Shown piece by piece: positions 40,776-52,534 of a stretch of DNA of 64,000 bases. Position 1 is the first letter of the stretch. Every line of letters begins with the position of its first letter. Made by a program: the position numbers and the translations under genes. This DNA comes from Emiliania huxleyi CCMP1516 (Eukaryota; Haptophyta; Isochrysidales; Noelaerhabdaceae). Where the stretch lies: contig NW_005201792.1 of assembly GCF_000372725.1 (NCBI RefSeq), positions 839,369 to 903,368 on the forward strand, given 5' to 3'. Below the pieces are notes generated by a model. It searched no databases, had not been told where the DNA came from, and saw only the letters and a list, made by a program, of their open reading frames with translations.

Positions 40776-42537
40776 CTCTAACTTTTCCGAGCTCTGACGC
40801 CGCGCGAATAGGGCCTTTAGGCCTAGAGCCCCCCCCCCCCCCTCCCCCCCCCCCCTCCCCCTCCCTCCCTTTTCTCCCATCAAGCTAAAAGGACATCCAA
40901 GATGAATCGGTGCCTCCCCCCCCCTCCCCCCCCCCCCCCAGGGGCGAGGCCCGAGCCAAGCTGCAGAAACGAGCTTTTAGTGGCTATAAGCATAGGCACT
41001 GAGATTATGGTGCGCGCGGAGCGCGCTGGTGCTACTCGGACATACGCGCGGAGCGCGCTAGCTAGACACACGCGCGGAGCGCGCCGGCTAGATAAAGCCG
41101 TACCGCGGAGCAAGCAAGCAAATCAACACAACCGTTCGAATGCTGACGCCGCAAGTCGTTGCCGCCGGTTGCCAAAGTCCGCCTGGATTGCTCAGCAGCA
41201 CAAGCATCCACGGAGCCAGCGAGCGCCGAGCGACATTGCCTTGACAATCTTGACTGAGCCGGACCGCGACATGTCGGCGGGCAAACTTGTAAAATGGTTC
41301 CGATGGCCGAGGTAGCTCCGGCGGACGTGAGAGCACGGCCTGACGATCAAGCACGAGAGCGACGAACGGAGGCGCAGATAACTGGCGGTGAACTCACTGC
41401 TGATACCTGCTGGAGCTGCGGAAGATGCAGTGGTACTGCCGCAGACAGAGCACCGCGCGCTCCGGCGCGCCGCTGGAAAGCACGCGCGGAGCGCGCCGCT
41501 GGGTAGGCGCGGAGCGCTGCCACTTGAGACTGGGCCTGTGGGTCGCGGGTGGGCCGATTGGTTCCAGCGTGTGAGTCAAACTCTTAATAGAGATCGCAAT
41601 CTAGCCCTCCACAACCCTCAAAATTTTCTTCGGGGCGCGCTCCGCGCGCGGCGCTCCGCGCCTCACTCCTTGAGCGTCATAGGCGCTGACCCGCACATGT
41701 TCTGCAGCTTGGGGCCCGAGACGCTCGGCGAGGGGCTGTGCAAACCTCTGTTGTGTTGAAGAGGCAACCTAAATGCTACTGTCTCTTGAATAAAGGTCCG
41801 AGACGTTGGAAGCCCCCGACGTCTGTTCGTTAGAGGAGTTATTGTGTTAGTTAGAAATGCCGTGTGCCCTGTGCGTGTGGCTGTGCGTGTGACTCGGGTT
41901 GCTGACAGACTGCGCCCAAACGCTGAACGTAATACAGGCTACACAGCACACATCTCACGCTCAATTCAAGCCTTCAAGCCTCATGTCGCCATTGCATCTC
42001 GAGACCGCGCTCGCTTCGAGCGACCCCGTGCACTCGCTCTCGCGCGCCGCGACTCATCCGGCCTGGTCAGGAGCAGCTCGGGCGGCATTGTCCACGAGTA
42101 CTCCTTGGTCACCTACGTTCACCCGCCAGCGTGAACAGGCGTAAACCACGGCCCGCGCTGTGCTCGCCGCCAGTCTTGGCGCCCTCTGGCGCCAGTACGG
42201 CCGGTCGAGTCGTGCGGACCAGCACTCCTTCCACAGCGATGCCGCCTACTCACAGCCCCCGTCGCTGCGAATGGCGCCCCGCTGTTCGAGCGACCCTCCG
42301 TGCAGCGGCTGCGTCGCCTCGCCCGCGGCCTCCGACCCCCCCTCCCGGCGTGACGAGCGGCCTCCCCTCGCCGCGCCTACCTTGCGCGCGAGGTGTGAGC
42401 TAGCCGCACCTCACCGGGGGAGCTGCACGCCTCCCTCTCCCCGCGCCCTTCCGCCGCCTCTTGCGCTCCCTGCCCTCCTCCTCGCCCTCGCCGCCCCTCC
42501 TCGCCGAACGCTCCGCCCCGCGCTCACGACGCGCCGC
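40776..42537. repeat. Region of poly-C runs and GCGCGGAGCGCGC palindromes, no gene
   Basis: Poly-C tracts at 40830-40865 and 40915-40940. The palindrome-like box GCGCGGAGCGCGC occurs near 41015, 41045, 41072, 41487 and, inverted, 41637, within otherwise ordinary sequence. No coding frame is convincing from 41760 to 42537. Confidence 0.45.
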
Positions 42538-45500
42538 CTAACGCGGTCCGATTGTGACGGTGAGCCGTCGTCCACACCGCGTGCTCCGCCGCCACGGCGC
42601 CGCCTCCGCGGCGGGGTCGATGTACTCCTCCCGCCACACGCGCCGCCGCTCCTCGCGGTTGTACAGGAAAGCACGCTGCCGCCGCCTGCATCGCCAGAGG
42701 AGAGCTGCCGTGAGAACAGAGGCCGCCGAGCCCTTGCAAGGGAGCGCAAGAGGGCGCAGCGGCGTCGCCGCCTTGCCTCTATCCCCACACTTCGGCTACA
42801 CTCCCGCCGCATCTCGGCTACGCCTCTGCTACAGATCGGCTATGACTCGGCCGCCTCGAGTAGCCACGCCGCCACCCCGCAGGCAGCTCTCCGTCACCGC
42901 CCTCCGGCTCGTGGCTCGCCTCGCCGAGGGCGCCAGGCGCCGCCGCCTCTGCGCCGCGACCGACGGTGTCGCCCTCGCCCCCCCACTCTGCGCTTGAGCT
43001 GTCGTCCTCCGAGCTCGACCACGGCGACAGCGCGCACCTACACCACACACGGGCGCGCTTCCCAGAGAGGCGTCCTTCACACGATCACCGCCCCACCGCG
43101 GTGTGAAGAGCTCGCACGTCGAGGCCGTCTGCTCTGAGCCGGCGCCAGACACCCCCGCGGCCCCCCAGTAGCTCGCAGGCACGCTCGGCGCGGCCGTGGC
43201 CGCCGCAAAGCCAGAGGAGGCGCGCCGAGGCGGCGGCGGCTCGGGGCCGTCCATGTCTCCCTCCCCGCCGGCCGGCCTGCCCGCAGGGGCGTCTGGCAAG
43301 CTTGCGGGCTCCTCGCCGCCGCGCGCCTCGTCACCCGCAGCCGCAGTGGCGGCGGCGCGGTCGCGCCGGTTGAGCGCCTCCCGCAAGGGCAGCCACCGGC
43401 CGTGCTCGGCTTGCGCGAGGACGTGCGGGTCCGAGCAGACGGCGCACAAGCAGCCGATCGCACCGCCGGCGGAGGGCAGCACGTGCGCCGCCCGGCCGCA
43501 AGTGTGTCCGCACGGCAGCGCGCAGCCGCACGGGCGTAGAGCGCTGTTGGAGCCGCCGAGGTGCCACTGCCAAGTGTCGCCGCCCGCCACAGCACAGAGC
43601 TGCCGCACAGTCGCATGCCATTCTGCCCGCCAGCCCGCCCGCGCACGACCGCCTCCCCTGCCAACACCCCTGCCGCCGCCCCTGCCGCCGCCGGCGGCGC
43701 TGGCTCGTTGCTGCCGCTCCCTCCAAGTCAGCACCTCGCCGTCGTCCGAGTCGCCCCCGCCGCCGCCCTCGCTCCCGCTCCCGCCGCCCCCGCCGCCGCC
43801 TCCACTGCCGGCTCCGCCGTCGCCCTCACCTCCGTCTCCAAGCCGGCCCCCGCCGCCGTCTCCATCCTCTGCTCGGTCGGCGCGGCCCCGCCTCGCCTCG
43901 TTGAGGAGCTCCTCGAGCCCAAACGGGTCCTAACATCTCCGGGCGATCTCGGCTCACCTCGGGCAACCTCGGGACGAACCGCACGACATTGCGCCTCGTC
44001 CGACGGGGCAGCGGCGCCGGCATCGGAGGCGCGCGGCGAAGCGGGGCTGGTCGCCTTCTGCGTCGACGGCGCCTCGCCGCCGCTCCTGCCGCCGCCGGTC
44101 GCCTCGAGGCCGAGAGGGAGCGCAGCCTATTCACGGCAGCGGTGTGAATGCACGCCACCCCGACGAGCGCGAGGAGGGGAGGGGTGGGTTGGCTGCGCGC
44201 CCCCGCGAGTCCCTCTGTGCGCGCCAGCCGACCGACCTTGCGCCAGAGCTCCGACCCCGCCGACAGCATGTCGAGGTCGCACGCGCCTGCTCGCAGCGGA
44301 GGAGGAGGCGTAAGTGCGGCCGGGTCACAGGGCTGGTCGGCACCGCTCGAGGGCGCGCGCAGTAGAAGCCAAGCCGCGCACGCGAGAGGGCGACGCAGAT
44401 GCGGTTGTCGATGGCCGTGAAGCCGAGCCGTCCGCCCGAATTTGAGCGGACGAGCGAGACGAGGACGAGGTCGTTCTCCTCGCCCTGGTACGCGTCGACG
44501 GTCGAGAGGACGAGCCCGTCGAGGCCGCACGCCGCCAAGCCGGCGCGCAGCCGCAAGACCTGCGGCGCCAAGGGCGGTGGCGCGTCGGCGGGTAGGCGTG
44601 GCGAGTGGCGGGTGCGCGGCGTGGCGGTCTGCCTGCCCCACGTAGGCCGCGAGGATGGTGATGCGGCCCTGCGCGTACCCCAGCCCGACGAGCAGCGCGG
44701 AGAGGCAGAGCAAAACCTCGGCCTCGTGGCTGTTCTCGGGCGAGAGCAGGTCTCGCCTCACCCGCTCCGCCGCCGCGTGCGTGATGAAGTACGCCGGCTT
44801 GGCCATCCCGAGCACCGGCGGGCGCGTGAGCGTCACCGCGTGGTCGCGCAGCTCCGGGTAGATGGGCGAGAGCAGCCGCGAGATCTGCGGCCGCATCCGC
44901 CGCTGCGTGCGCAGCCGCACGTACGGCACGTTGTTGTTGAGCGCGCGCTCAAAGAGGGAGACGGTGAGGCCGTAGTGGAGCGCGAGCTCGTGGCAGGCGG
45001 CGGAGGGGCGCAGCTGCTGGTGGTCGCCGATGAGGAGCAGCTGCGCGGTCGACTTCCCGAGCGAGGCGAGCACGTGCGCCTCGAGCACCTGACGAGAGGT
45101 GCGGCCGAGGTGCGGCCGAGGTGCGGCCGAAGTGTGGCCCGTGCGCACGTTGTAGCACCTCCGCCGCCTCCTCGAAGACGGTGACGCGGCAATCGAGCTG
45201 GCGAACGAGCTCGTGGTACTTTGCCGCGCCCGTGGTGGTCATGCCGACAACCGCCGCGCCACGCAGCACTGCGAGCGCCTCAGCGTCGTCGACAGCGCGC
45301 TTCGCGGCGCGCGCGAGCCGGTAGGCACCGAGCGCCGCCTCGAGCTCGCGTTGCGCGCGCGTCTGTGCGCCCAATCGGAGGGCGGCGTACAGCGCCCGCC
45401 GCTCCGTCGGCGACAATACGTCGAGGGCGACGCTGCGCCCGCCCTCCGTCGCCGCCACCTCGGCCGCCTCGCAAGCGTGGTCCAGCTCGGCCGGCGACAT

Positions 45501-48500
45501 CGGCGACGCGAGGCGGAGGTCGGCGTGCGTCGCCTCGCCGTGCGCCGCGCCGCCGGCGCCAAGCCATTCAGCAACGCCGCCCGCCGAGAGCCGACCCAAC
45601 GCCGTGTTGAGCGCTCCCCACAGCGGCTGCACCTCGCGCGGCGGCGCGTGCGGCAGGGAGGAGCCGCGGCAGAGCAAGCTGCCCGACAGCAGTCTCGGGC
45701 CCCACGCCGCGTGGCAGCGGCCGGCGACAGAGGCGAGGCGCTCCCGCGCCCGTCGCAAGTCCTCCGTCAGGTTGTCGCTGAGCCGCTGCTCGTCTCTCGA
45801 GCGGTGGGCCTGACTCAGCAGTCCCCATCGGGTGGCGGGGAAGGTGTGCTAGTCGCGGCGCCGCCGCTCGTCTCTCGGGCGGTGGACCTCCCTCGTCCGC
45901 CGGAGCTCGGCCAAGTTGTACGCGCGCAGCGCCTCCGACTGCGACCGGCCGCCCACGCGGACGACGCGCGGCTCGAAGGCGAGGATGCCTGTTCACAGGG
46001 ACGTGGTGTGAAGAGACGGCTGTCGGGCGGCGCGCGGCTCGGAGGCGAAGATGCCCTCGAGGAACTGGTCCAGCGCGTGATTGGTTTGGCAGAGCACGAG
46101 GATGGGAGGCGCGCTGCCGCCGCCACCCCCCGCCGCCAGGGCGGCCTCCTCTGCCGCAGCGTCGACTGCGACGCTGCCAGCGGCGGAAGAGGAAGAGATG
46201 CCATCCTCAGCGGCGGCGGAGCCGGCGGCGGCGGCGGTCGCCGCCGCCTTCTCGTGCAAAACTCGCTTGTGCGCGCGCCAGCTCCGCACCGCTCGAGGGG
46301 CAACGGCACCGCCGCTGCCAGTGGCGGCGTCGGCGGCGTCGGCGGTTGGGGCGGCGGCGGGGGCGCTCCCGGCTGCCTCTTCGCCATCCGTCTCTCCGCA
46401 AGCCGCCTCCCCGCCCACAGCCTCCTCGCTGTCATCGATGCGGAGGATGCACTCTTCCGCCGCCGCGAGCGACGCCGCCGCCTCCGCGGGCGCGGGCGCG
46501 GGCGAAGCGGGCGGGTCCGCAGACGGCTCCTCCGGCTCGCCGCTGCCGAGGAAGCAGGCGTGTCCGGTCGGGTAGCAGGCGGCGCCCGACTCCTCCAGCG
46601 CGCGCCTCTCGTCGCAGAGGCGCTGGAAGAGGGGCGGCGGCAGCACCGAGAAGCCACGCCGCTCGATCCTCGTCAGCCGCTGGTGGCGCTGCTCGAGGGC
46701 CGACTCTGCGAGCGTCTCCTCCTGGTCGCCGTGTAAGCTCAGCGGCGAGTCGGCGGCTCGGCGCGAGACGAGGCGAAAGGAGGCGAGGGGGACGGACTGC
46801 GGCAGCGACGCGCCCTCCGCGCCGGTGGCCTCCGGCGCTGCCTCCGGCGCTGCCTCCGGCGCTGCCTCCGGCGCTGCCTCCGGCGCTGCCTCCGGCGCTG
46901 CCTCCGCCACACCCTCCTCGGAGGCTGCCTCCTCCACCTCCGGGGCGAGCTCGGCCACCTCTGAGCCCGCCTCCGAGCCCGGCGCGTCGGCTGCGCCGGA
47001 GGCGGCCTCTGGCGTCGCCGCTGCCGACTCGGCACTCCCCACCGCGGCCTCGAGCGCTCGCTCGGCCGAGGAGGTCGTCTTGTACGTCTGGGCGATCAGC
47101 GCGAGCGTGCGAGCCTCGACCTCGCCGCCGTCCTGTGCGGCGTCCACCTAGTAATGAACGAAGTAGTTAATAACTAAGAACAGGTGGAGCTTATCGTCCT
47201 GCGCGGCGTCCACCAGCTCCCGCGCAGCGTGCTCGTCGAGGGTGCCGTCGCCAGCCTAGTCGTCGACGCATTCATTCTGGACCACTTATCTGGCGATCTC
47301 CCTAGCGAGGGTGCCGCCAGCCTTCGCCAGACTGGTGGCGCGGTCGAGCAGCGCGCGGACGTACGCGACGCCATCGATGGTCCGGTAGGGCTCGCCGTCG
47401 CCGCCGCTCGCCGAGGGAATCGCGCCGTCGGCCGGGCTCGCCTCCGCAGCCTCGTCGGCGTCCGTCTCGGCCACCGCCCGCGCGTGCGCCACCGCCGCCT
47501 CCACCGCCGTGTCGAAGAGGCCGAGATAGACGAACCTTCCTTCCTTCTTGCGCTTCGCCTCGTACCGGCCGTTGCGCGCCTTGTGCACGCCTCGGTAGCC
47601 GGTGGCGTTGCTGCTCGACAGGTGCAGCCGCACGCCCTCCGCCGCCTCCGCCACCGCCGGCGCTGTCCCGATTGCCCGCGCGTACGCCACCGCCGCCTGC
47701 ACCGCCGTGTCGTACGTGCCGAGGTACACGTTCCTCCCGTCCACCTCTTGCGTCGCCTTGAAACGGCCAGAGGCCACCTTGGACACGCCCGTGTAGCCCG
47801 TCCGGTTGCTGCTGGACAAGTGCAACCGCAACCCCTCGACCTCCACCCTCTCCGTCCCCTCCGCTGCAGCGAGCTCCCTCTCGTCGGAGCTGCTGCCGTG
47901 CTCGGACTCGGTGCGGCTTGAACTGCCGCCCGAACTGCCGCCGCCCTCCACCAAGCCCGCCGCGGCCGTGCCGCCGCCCTCGTCCTCCGCCGCCCGTGCG
48001 GCCGTCAGAGCGTGCCTGTCGGCCGCCCGAGCCCGCGCCGGCGAGGAGGCCCAGAGGCGCGCGTTGCGGAGCAGCGTGCGCACAACGATCAGCCCGATAA
48101 AGGTCTTGCCTGTGCCGGGTGGGCCCTGCACGAGCCCGAGCCGGCGCGAGAGCAGCGCCTTGGCGGCGGCGATCTGCCGCTCATCGAGCGACGTCCCCTG
48201 CGGCACGCCCCCGCCGTCGGCCGCCTCCCACCCTCCGCACACGTCGACCAGCTGCCGGCGTCCTATAGCCGAGACCCGAGATCTAGCCGAGATCCACCCC
48301 GCGCATGCCGACCCTCGCGCCAGCCGGCGGCCCTGCGGCAACTCGTTGAAGATCGGGCGCACGTCGTACTGGCGGCCAGCCGGAGAGAGGTACGAGGGCG
48401 GCGCGTCGCACGCCTCATACCGCAGCAGCGCCTCCTCGAGCGGCAGTCGCAAGCCTGCCCACAGCGGCGCAACGTGTGAAGAGACGTGTGGAGAGACGCC

Positions 48501-49942
48501 TCTCGGGGGGCAGCAAGCCGAGTGCAGGACTCGCCTCCGGCAGGCTCGCCCTCCCCCCTCTCCCCGCCGCCTAGCCGGTGGCGGAGCAGCGCCGCAAGGA
48601 CCGGCCGGTACGCGCCCCAGTACGCCCCCGCCTCCACCATCGAGTAGCGCTCGCCGGACCGCTCGGCTATCTCGACGGCGAGCCGCGTGTCCTGCGGCAC
48701 CGCGCCCGCGGAGAAGGCCTCGAGCCCGGCGCCGTCGCGCTGAAAGGCGACGAAGAGGGCGCCGTCGCCGCGCTCGAGCGCGATTTCTCGCTTGGCGACG
48801 ATGGCGCAGCGGCAGCTCCGCCATCCGTCCGGCGAGAGGAGGACCATCGAGCCGTTGACGAGGCTCGAGATCTCCGCCCCAGCTGTCTCCGCCCCCTCGC
48901 CGCCGAGCGCGAGCTCGTGCAGCAGGCCGAAGGGCTCGCCCGCTTGGGCGCCTGGGCACGCGTGGAGCTGTGAAGAGACGCGGCTCACTGAGGGCCGGAG
49001 GGCTCGCCCTCGCGCCTCGGATCCGAACCCCCTCGTGCAGCCTGACCTCGCGCGGCGGCGTCTCGCCCCGCTGCAGCGCCGCGAGGGTGGTGCGAAGCGG
49101 CCGCACAAAATCCTCGCGCAACAGGTTGTAGTGCGTGCGCAGGCACTCCTCGCTCGTGAGGAAGCCGGCGGTCTGGTTGGGCGCAGGGTCGACGCCACTC
49201 CCCGTCAGCTCTGCGGAGCGGGGCAGGATGGCGCCTTGATCCCATGCGCCGTCAGTGCACCACATCGCTCCTCCTCCTCCCCCTCCCCACCCTCCCCAAT
49301 CCACTCCTCCTCCCCCTCCTCCGCCGCCTCCACCGCCGCCAGCGCAACCCTCGCGTGCGCCTCTGCCGCGGAGCGCGACCGCCTAGTGACTCAGCTGACG
49401 AGTCACAGTCGGCTCGTCGGTCCAAACTGCCGCTGCGCGAGTGGGACCGCCTCGGCGAGCCGCGTGCTCATCTCGGCAGAGAGGCTGGCCGAGGGCCCGA
49501 CCGAGCCTCGCACGAGCTCGACCTCGGCGAGGAGCCGCTTGAAGGGGAGGCGCCTCGCGGCGGCGGCGAGCAGCGGCTCGCTCAGCAGCTCGAGCGACAC
49601 CTCGAGCCAGGCGCACGCGAGCCGGTCCTGTGAGACACGTCACGGACACACGTCACGTGTCCGGGAGAGGGCTTGGCCACGGCGCTGGTGCAGCCGGCGC
49701 CTGCTTCTGCACCTCGAGAGGCGCGAGCCTCTCGTACAGCCGGCAGGCGGAGCGACGCACCGCCTGCGCGCACGGGCGTGAGGCGTGTTGGGAGAGGCGG
49801 CTCCACAGCCACGGCGTGTGAGCGAGTGGTGTGGCTACTGTGCCTCGACCCACTGCGGCGACTCGAGGAAGCAGACGAGGGTGAGGTGGGCCAGCGGCTC
49901 CCCTTTCTCCATCCGGCTCAGCAGCACCACGCTGCGGTGCAC
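42538..49942 (-). CDS. ZNFX1: ZNFX1-like SF1 RNA helicase with NF-X1-type zinc finger and two inserted AP2 domains (5' end not defined)
   Basis: Order of exons: VVLLSRMEKGEPLAHLTLVC (49942), LELLSEPLLAAAARRLPFKR, NQTAGFLTSEECLRTHYNLL REDFVRPLR (about 49170), GLLHELALGG, SMVLLSPDGWRSCRCAIVAK, YSMVEAGAYWGAYRPVLAAL, LPLEEALLRYEACDAPPSYL, Walker A GLVQGPPGTGKTFIGL (about 48130), two AP2 domains, PPILVLCQTNHALDQFLEG (motif Ia), VVRVGGRSQSEALRAYNLAE, AVVGMTTTGAAKYHELVRQL, VTVFEEAAEVL (motif II), LLLIGDHQQLRPSAACHELA, VPYVRLRTQRRMRPQISRLL, VLSTVDAYQGEENDLVLVSL (motif V), NRICVALSRARLGFYC (motif VI), CDLDMLSAGSELWRKVGRLA, and near 43520 CGCALPCGHTCGRAAHVLPS, a Cys/His finger. This is the full ZNFX1 architecture, a family linked to small-RNA inheritance and antiviral RNA sensing in animals. 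A C-terminal acidic/basic tail seems to end at 42538 (REERRRVWREEYIDPAAEA). Many introns are short duplications. Confidence 0.8.
47470..47805 (-). other. Two AP2/ERF-type DNA-binding domains inside the ZNFX1-like helicase
   Basis: Within the Walker A exon, after a 60-residue Ser/Glu-rich linker: LRLHLSSSNRTGYTGVSK, GRFKATQEVDGRNVYLGTYD, AVQAAVAYARAIG (about 47830-47675), then LHLSSSNATGYRGVHKARNG, RYEAKRKKEGRFVYLGLFDT, AVEAAVAHARAVAE (about 47620-47470). Both show the AP2 pattern: GYxGV, basic strands, YLG-(T/L)-(Y/F)DTA and the AAVA-helix. The reading frame with Walker A is continuous, so this is one exon. The reuse of LHLSSSN-TGY suggests a local duplication. Confidence 0.85.
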
Positions 49943-50682
49943 CTGAGGGAGCCGGAGAGCTTTGCTGGGAAGTGCTCGGAGCGTTCTCGTGCGTCCGGCG
50001 AGGCAAGACGCACGTCGGACTCATTCCAACACGAGTCGCGGGCAGACGCACGGAGCCCATTGCCGGTGCCAAGTAGAAGCTGAGCGATCGGAGGCGCGGC
50101 GGAGGCTGCCGCTGCACCTCTCTTGACGTGAGCCAAGTAGGCGCGGTCGAGCGAGGCGCGCAACGTCGGACAGAGGCCGTCGTGGGACCACGGCATGCCG
50201 GACGGAGCGTGACACGAGTCGAGGCGAGAGGCGAGAGCGAGCAGGCCACACGTCGAGGGGAGAGGGGGCAAAGGGCCTCCGCGAAGGCAAAGCCCTCTAC
50301 TCCTGGCGCCCGTTCTGTGGCCAGAAACATTGGCGTGAAAAAAAAACGCGACGCCTGTGGGCCCGAGAGCGATATGCCGTGTCCGCCTTGCGTTTGTTTC
50401 ATAACATCGAAGGCTAAGCTCAAAAAAAAACATACAGTTAAGGCTAAGCTCAAAAAACAGTTGCACGGTGCACCGCGGCTCTCGCTCGAGCCCGAACTGC
50501 CCGTCGGACATGTCGGAACCGTCGGATAATAGCGACTAGCACACCTCTGTCAAGAGTTCCCGAGGAGTCACACAGTCCACCTCCCTGCGAGCGGGGCGGG
50601 GTGCGCACTGTGCCTCGGTGTTCGTGCGTCGCCCATCTCTCCTGGAGATCGGTCTGCTCTATTTATTTATTGGGGGTGCGCT
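49943..50682. other. Probable 5' region of the ZNFX1-like gene or its intron
   Basis: A minus frame stays open from 50511 to 49918 (TLRASLDRAYLAHVKRGAAA, IAQLLLGTGNGLRASARDS) and may hold upstream exons, but no conserved motif confirms it. The repeat CCCATCTCTCCTGGAGAT with CTATTTATTTA is at 50630-50668. Confidence 0.3.
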
Positions 50683-50860
50683 TAGGCCTTAGCTCCCCGG
50701 CCCTGAGCGTGCGGTTACCGACTGCACTCCAAGCAAGGGCTCTCCATTCTCTCCATCCAAGTGCCCACACACACATGCACATGCACATGCACATGCACAT
50801 GCATGCACATGCACATGCACATGCACAACGCACACACATGCATGCGTTTTGCATGCATGC
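50683..50860 (-). repeat. RF1 fragment (inverted) followed by CA/TGCACA microsatellite
   Basis: CTTAGCTCCCCGGCCCTGAG at 50692 is the complement of RF1; the arm GCACTCCAAG follows at about 50725. From 50766 to 50860 the sequence is (ACATGC)n-like, self-complementary, similar to 14783-14832. Confidence 0.6.
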
Positions 50861-50933
50861 CACACCCACATGCACAGACAGACACTGCCCCTTCCCCTAT
50901 CCCCCCTCAAAAGACCTCACTCAAGGGCGAGGA

Positions 50934-51062
50934 CACGCCTGAGGGAGGGTGTAGAGGATGTAGAGTTTTAGGATGTAGAGTGTGGAGCACTGTAGAGCTG
51001 TAGAGATGTAGAGCGCTCTGGAGCGCTGCAGAGCTGTAGAGCTCTACATCCGCCGCGTGACG
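50934..51062 (+). repeat. TGTAGAGC repeat block (left, forward)
   Basis: CCTGAGGGAGGGTGTAGAGG, then repeated TGTAGAG(C/T) and GAGCGCTGTAGAGC units. It is inverted relative to 52004-52096; a third copy is at 37947-38018. Confidence 0.7.
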
Positions 51063-51246
51063 ATGCGCCTGCGTTGTAGAGCGATGTAGAGCGCGATTTG
51101 CTGTAGAGTTTGTTGTAGAGGCTCTACAGCCAAACCGCCGGGAAGGCAGTGACTCAAAGAGGTCGAGTCGCACTAATGGGGTGTACAGTCTCCGAGCTTA
51201 CTGGAGCTCTGATGGACGGCCCTGACTATCCCTGACACACAGAGAG

Positions 51247-51360
51247 TCACTCTGACGGCGCGGTCGCATACCGCTGCGCGAAGCGAGCGAATTCTTTGCC
51301 GATGTGCTTGTTGAACGCCGCACTGCCGACGACAAGGAATGCGACCGCGCTGACACGCAT
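51247..51360 (-). CDS. Possible 37-residue single-pass peptide
   Basis: The frame MRVSAVAFLVVGSAAFNKHI GKEFARFAQRYATAPSE has a hydrophobic N-terminus and amphipathic tail like small mitochondrial inner-membrane subunits. No family is recognised; chance is possible. Confidence 0.25.
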   Translation of the reverse strand: MRVSAVAFLVVGSAAFNKHIGKEFARFAQRYATAPSE

Positions 51361-51675
51361 AGCGCCGCCTCGTCCCGTCGGCTCGCCGACGCTCGCTCGC
51401 GGGCGCTGACACCGGCTGGGCGTGCCGAGGGTGAGGCGCCGTGTTGGCACGGCAGCGTAATGCAGGGACTACTCGTGAGGGCCTAGCTCGCCTCAATAGA
51501 GCTCTACCAGTATCCGTTAAAGATTTGGAAAGCGTAAAAACCGAGAAACATCACGCAACGCCGGCTACAGTGACAATCGCCACCACGACGCATCACCGTC
51601 TCGCACGCCGACATCACGCGAACGCACGGTCCACGGAGACCCGCGCGCGCGTCGAAACAGCACCGCGCTTGCCTC

Positions 51676-51990
51676 TCACTTGAGCAGCGACCAGATCCCG
51701 CGGAACAGCGAGCTCCGCCGCGCGAGGCCGTCCAGCAGGAAGACGGGCAGCAGTAGCGCCCGCAGGCTCGCTCGGCGCTCGAGGGCCTTGGTGAGCTTCG
51801 AGGCGGTGAGCCAGCGCAGCAGCGCCGTCGCGGCCGTCTTCTGCTGCCTCCAGTACCCCTGCACCCAGTCCAAGTTGTCGAGCAGCTCGACGGGGTTCTC
51901 GGGCTTGGCGAGGTCGACGCGAGCCGGCACCCCTGCGGCGGCGCAGCGCTCCTCGAAGCGCGCGACCGCGCGCTCGTACAGCTGCAGGTC
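51676..51990 (-). CDS. 3' exon of a sulfotransferase-like gene
   Basis: After acceptor GTGCGCGCAG the minus frame reads DLQLYERAVARFEERCAAAG (the D-x-x-LY-x-x-A-x-x-RF helix near the C-terminus of many sulfotransferases), ARVDLAKPENPVELLDNLDW VQGYWRQQK and a C-terminal hydrophobic stretch ASLRALLLPVFLLDGLARR. The upstream intron is made of the TGTAGAGC repeat block at 52004-52096. No further exon was identified upstream, so the gene may be a fragment. Assignment rests on one helix and is tentative. Confidence 0.4.
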   Translation of the reverse strand, partial: DLQLYERAVARFEERCAAAGVPARVDLAKPENPVELLDNLDWVQGYWRQQKTAATALLRWLTASKLTKALERRASLRALLLPVFLLDGLARRSSLFRGIWSLLK

Positions 51991-52003
51991 CTGCGCGCAC
52001 AGC

Positions 52004-52097
52004 GGCGGATGTAGAGCTCTACAGCTCTACAGCGCTCTCCAGCTCTACAGCTCTACAGCGCTCTACACTCTACATCCTCTACACCCTCCCTCAGAGT
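52004..52097 (-). repeat. TGTAGAGC repeat block (right, inverted)
   Basis: GCTCTACAG and CTCTACAGCGCTCT units ending CTCTACACCCTCCCTCAG, complementary to 50938-51030. With the left block it brackets about 1.1 kb as inverted repeats. Confidence 0.7.
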
Positions 52098-52534
52098 AAG
52101 TAAGGTGTGACGTGTGTGTGGACTCGAGCGAGGTGTGTGTGGACTCTGTCTGTCCTCATCCCAACTAAGGGCGGCGGCGCGGGAAGGCTGGATAGGCCGC
52201 CGCGATGGCCGGCAGTCTCTCGTGCGCTTGGCAGGCATCCCTGTCTACGCCCTTATCCCAACCCTGTTTGGCCGTGTTTCTTTGTGTTAGTGCCAGTGCG
52301 CGCCAGTCCCGTGCCTGGTGTCGTGTGAGAGAGTTTCGTGGTAAAAATCTTTTCTCGGACCACACATTCTTTTGCCAACAAGATACCTACACATTCTTTC
52401 AGGGTGAGTCGCGCTCAGCCCATGATGGCTGCCGGATCGTTTTCAATTTAGTTGGGATGGATGCGGTGAGAGGTGCGCTCAGAGCGCCCTGATGAATGGT
52501 AGAGAGGCGCGGCGAGGGTCTTACCGAAGAAATT

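Noticed and set aside
45213-46736. 507-codon plus-strand frame
   Set aside because: Antisense shadow of ZNFX1-like exons carrying motifs Ia and II.
49918-50511. 198-codon minus frame as a separate gene
   Set aside because: No conserved domain; it may be upstream exon or intron sequence of the ZNFX1-like gene.
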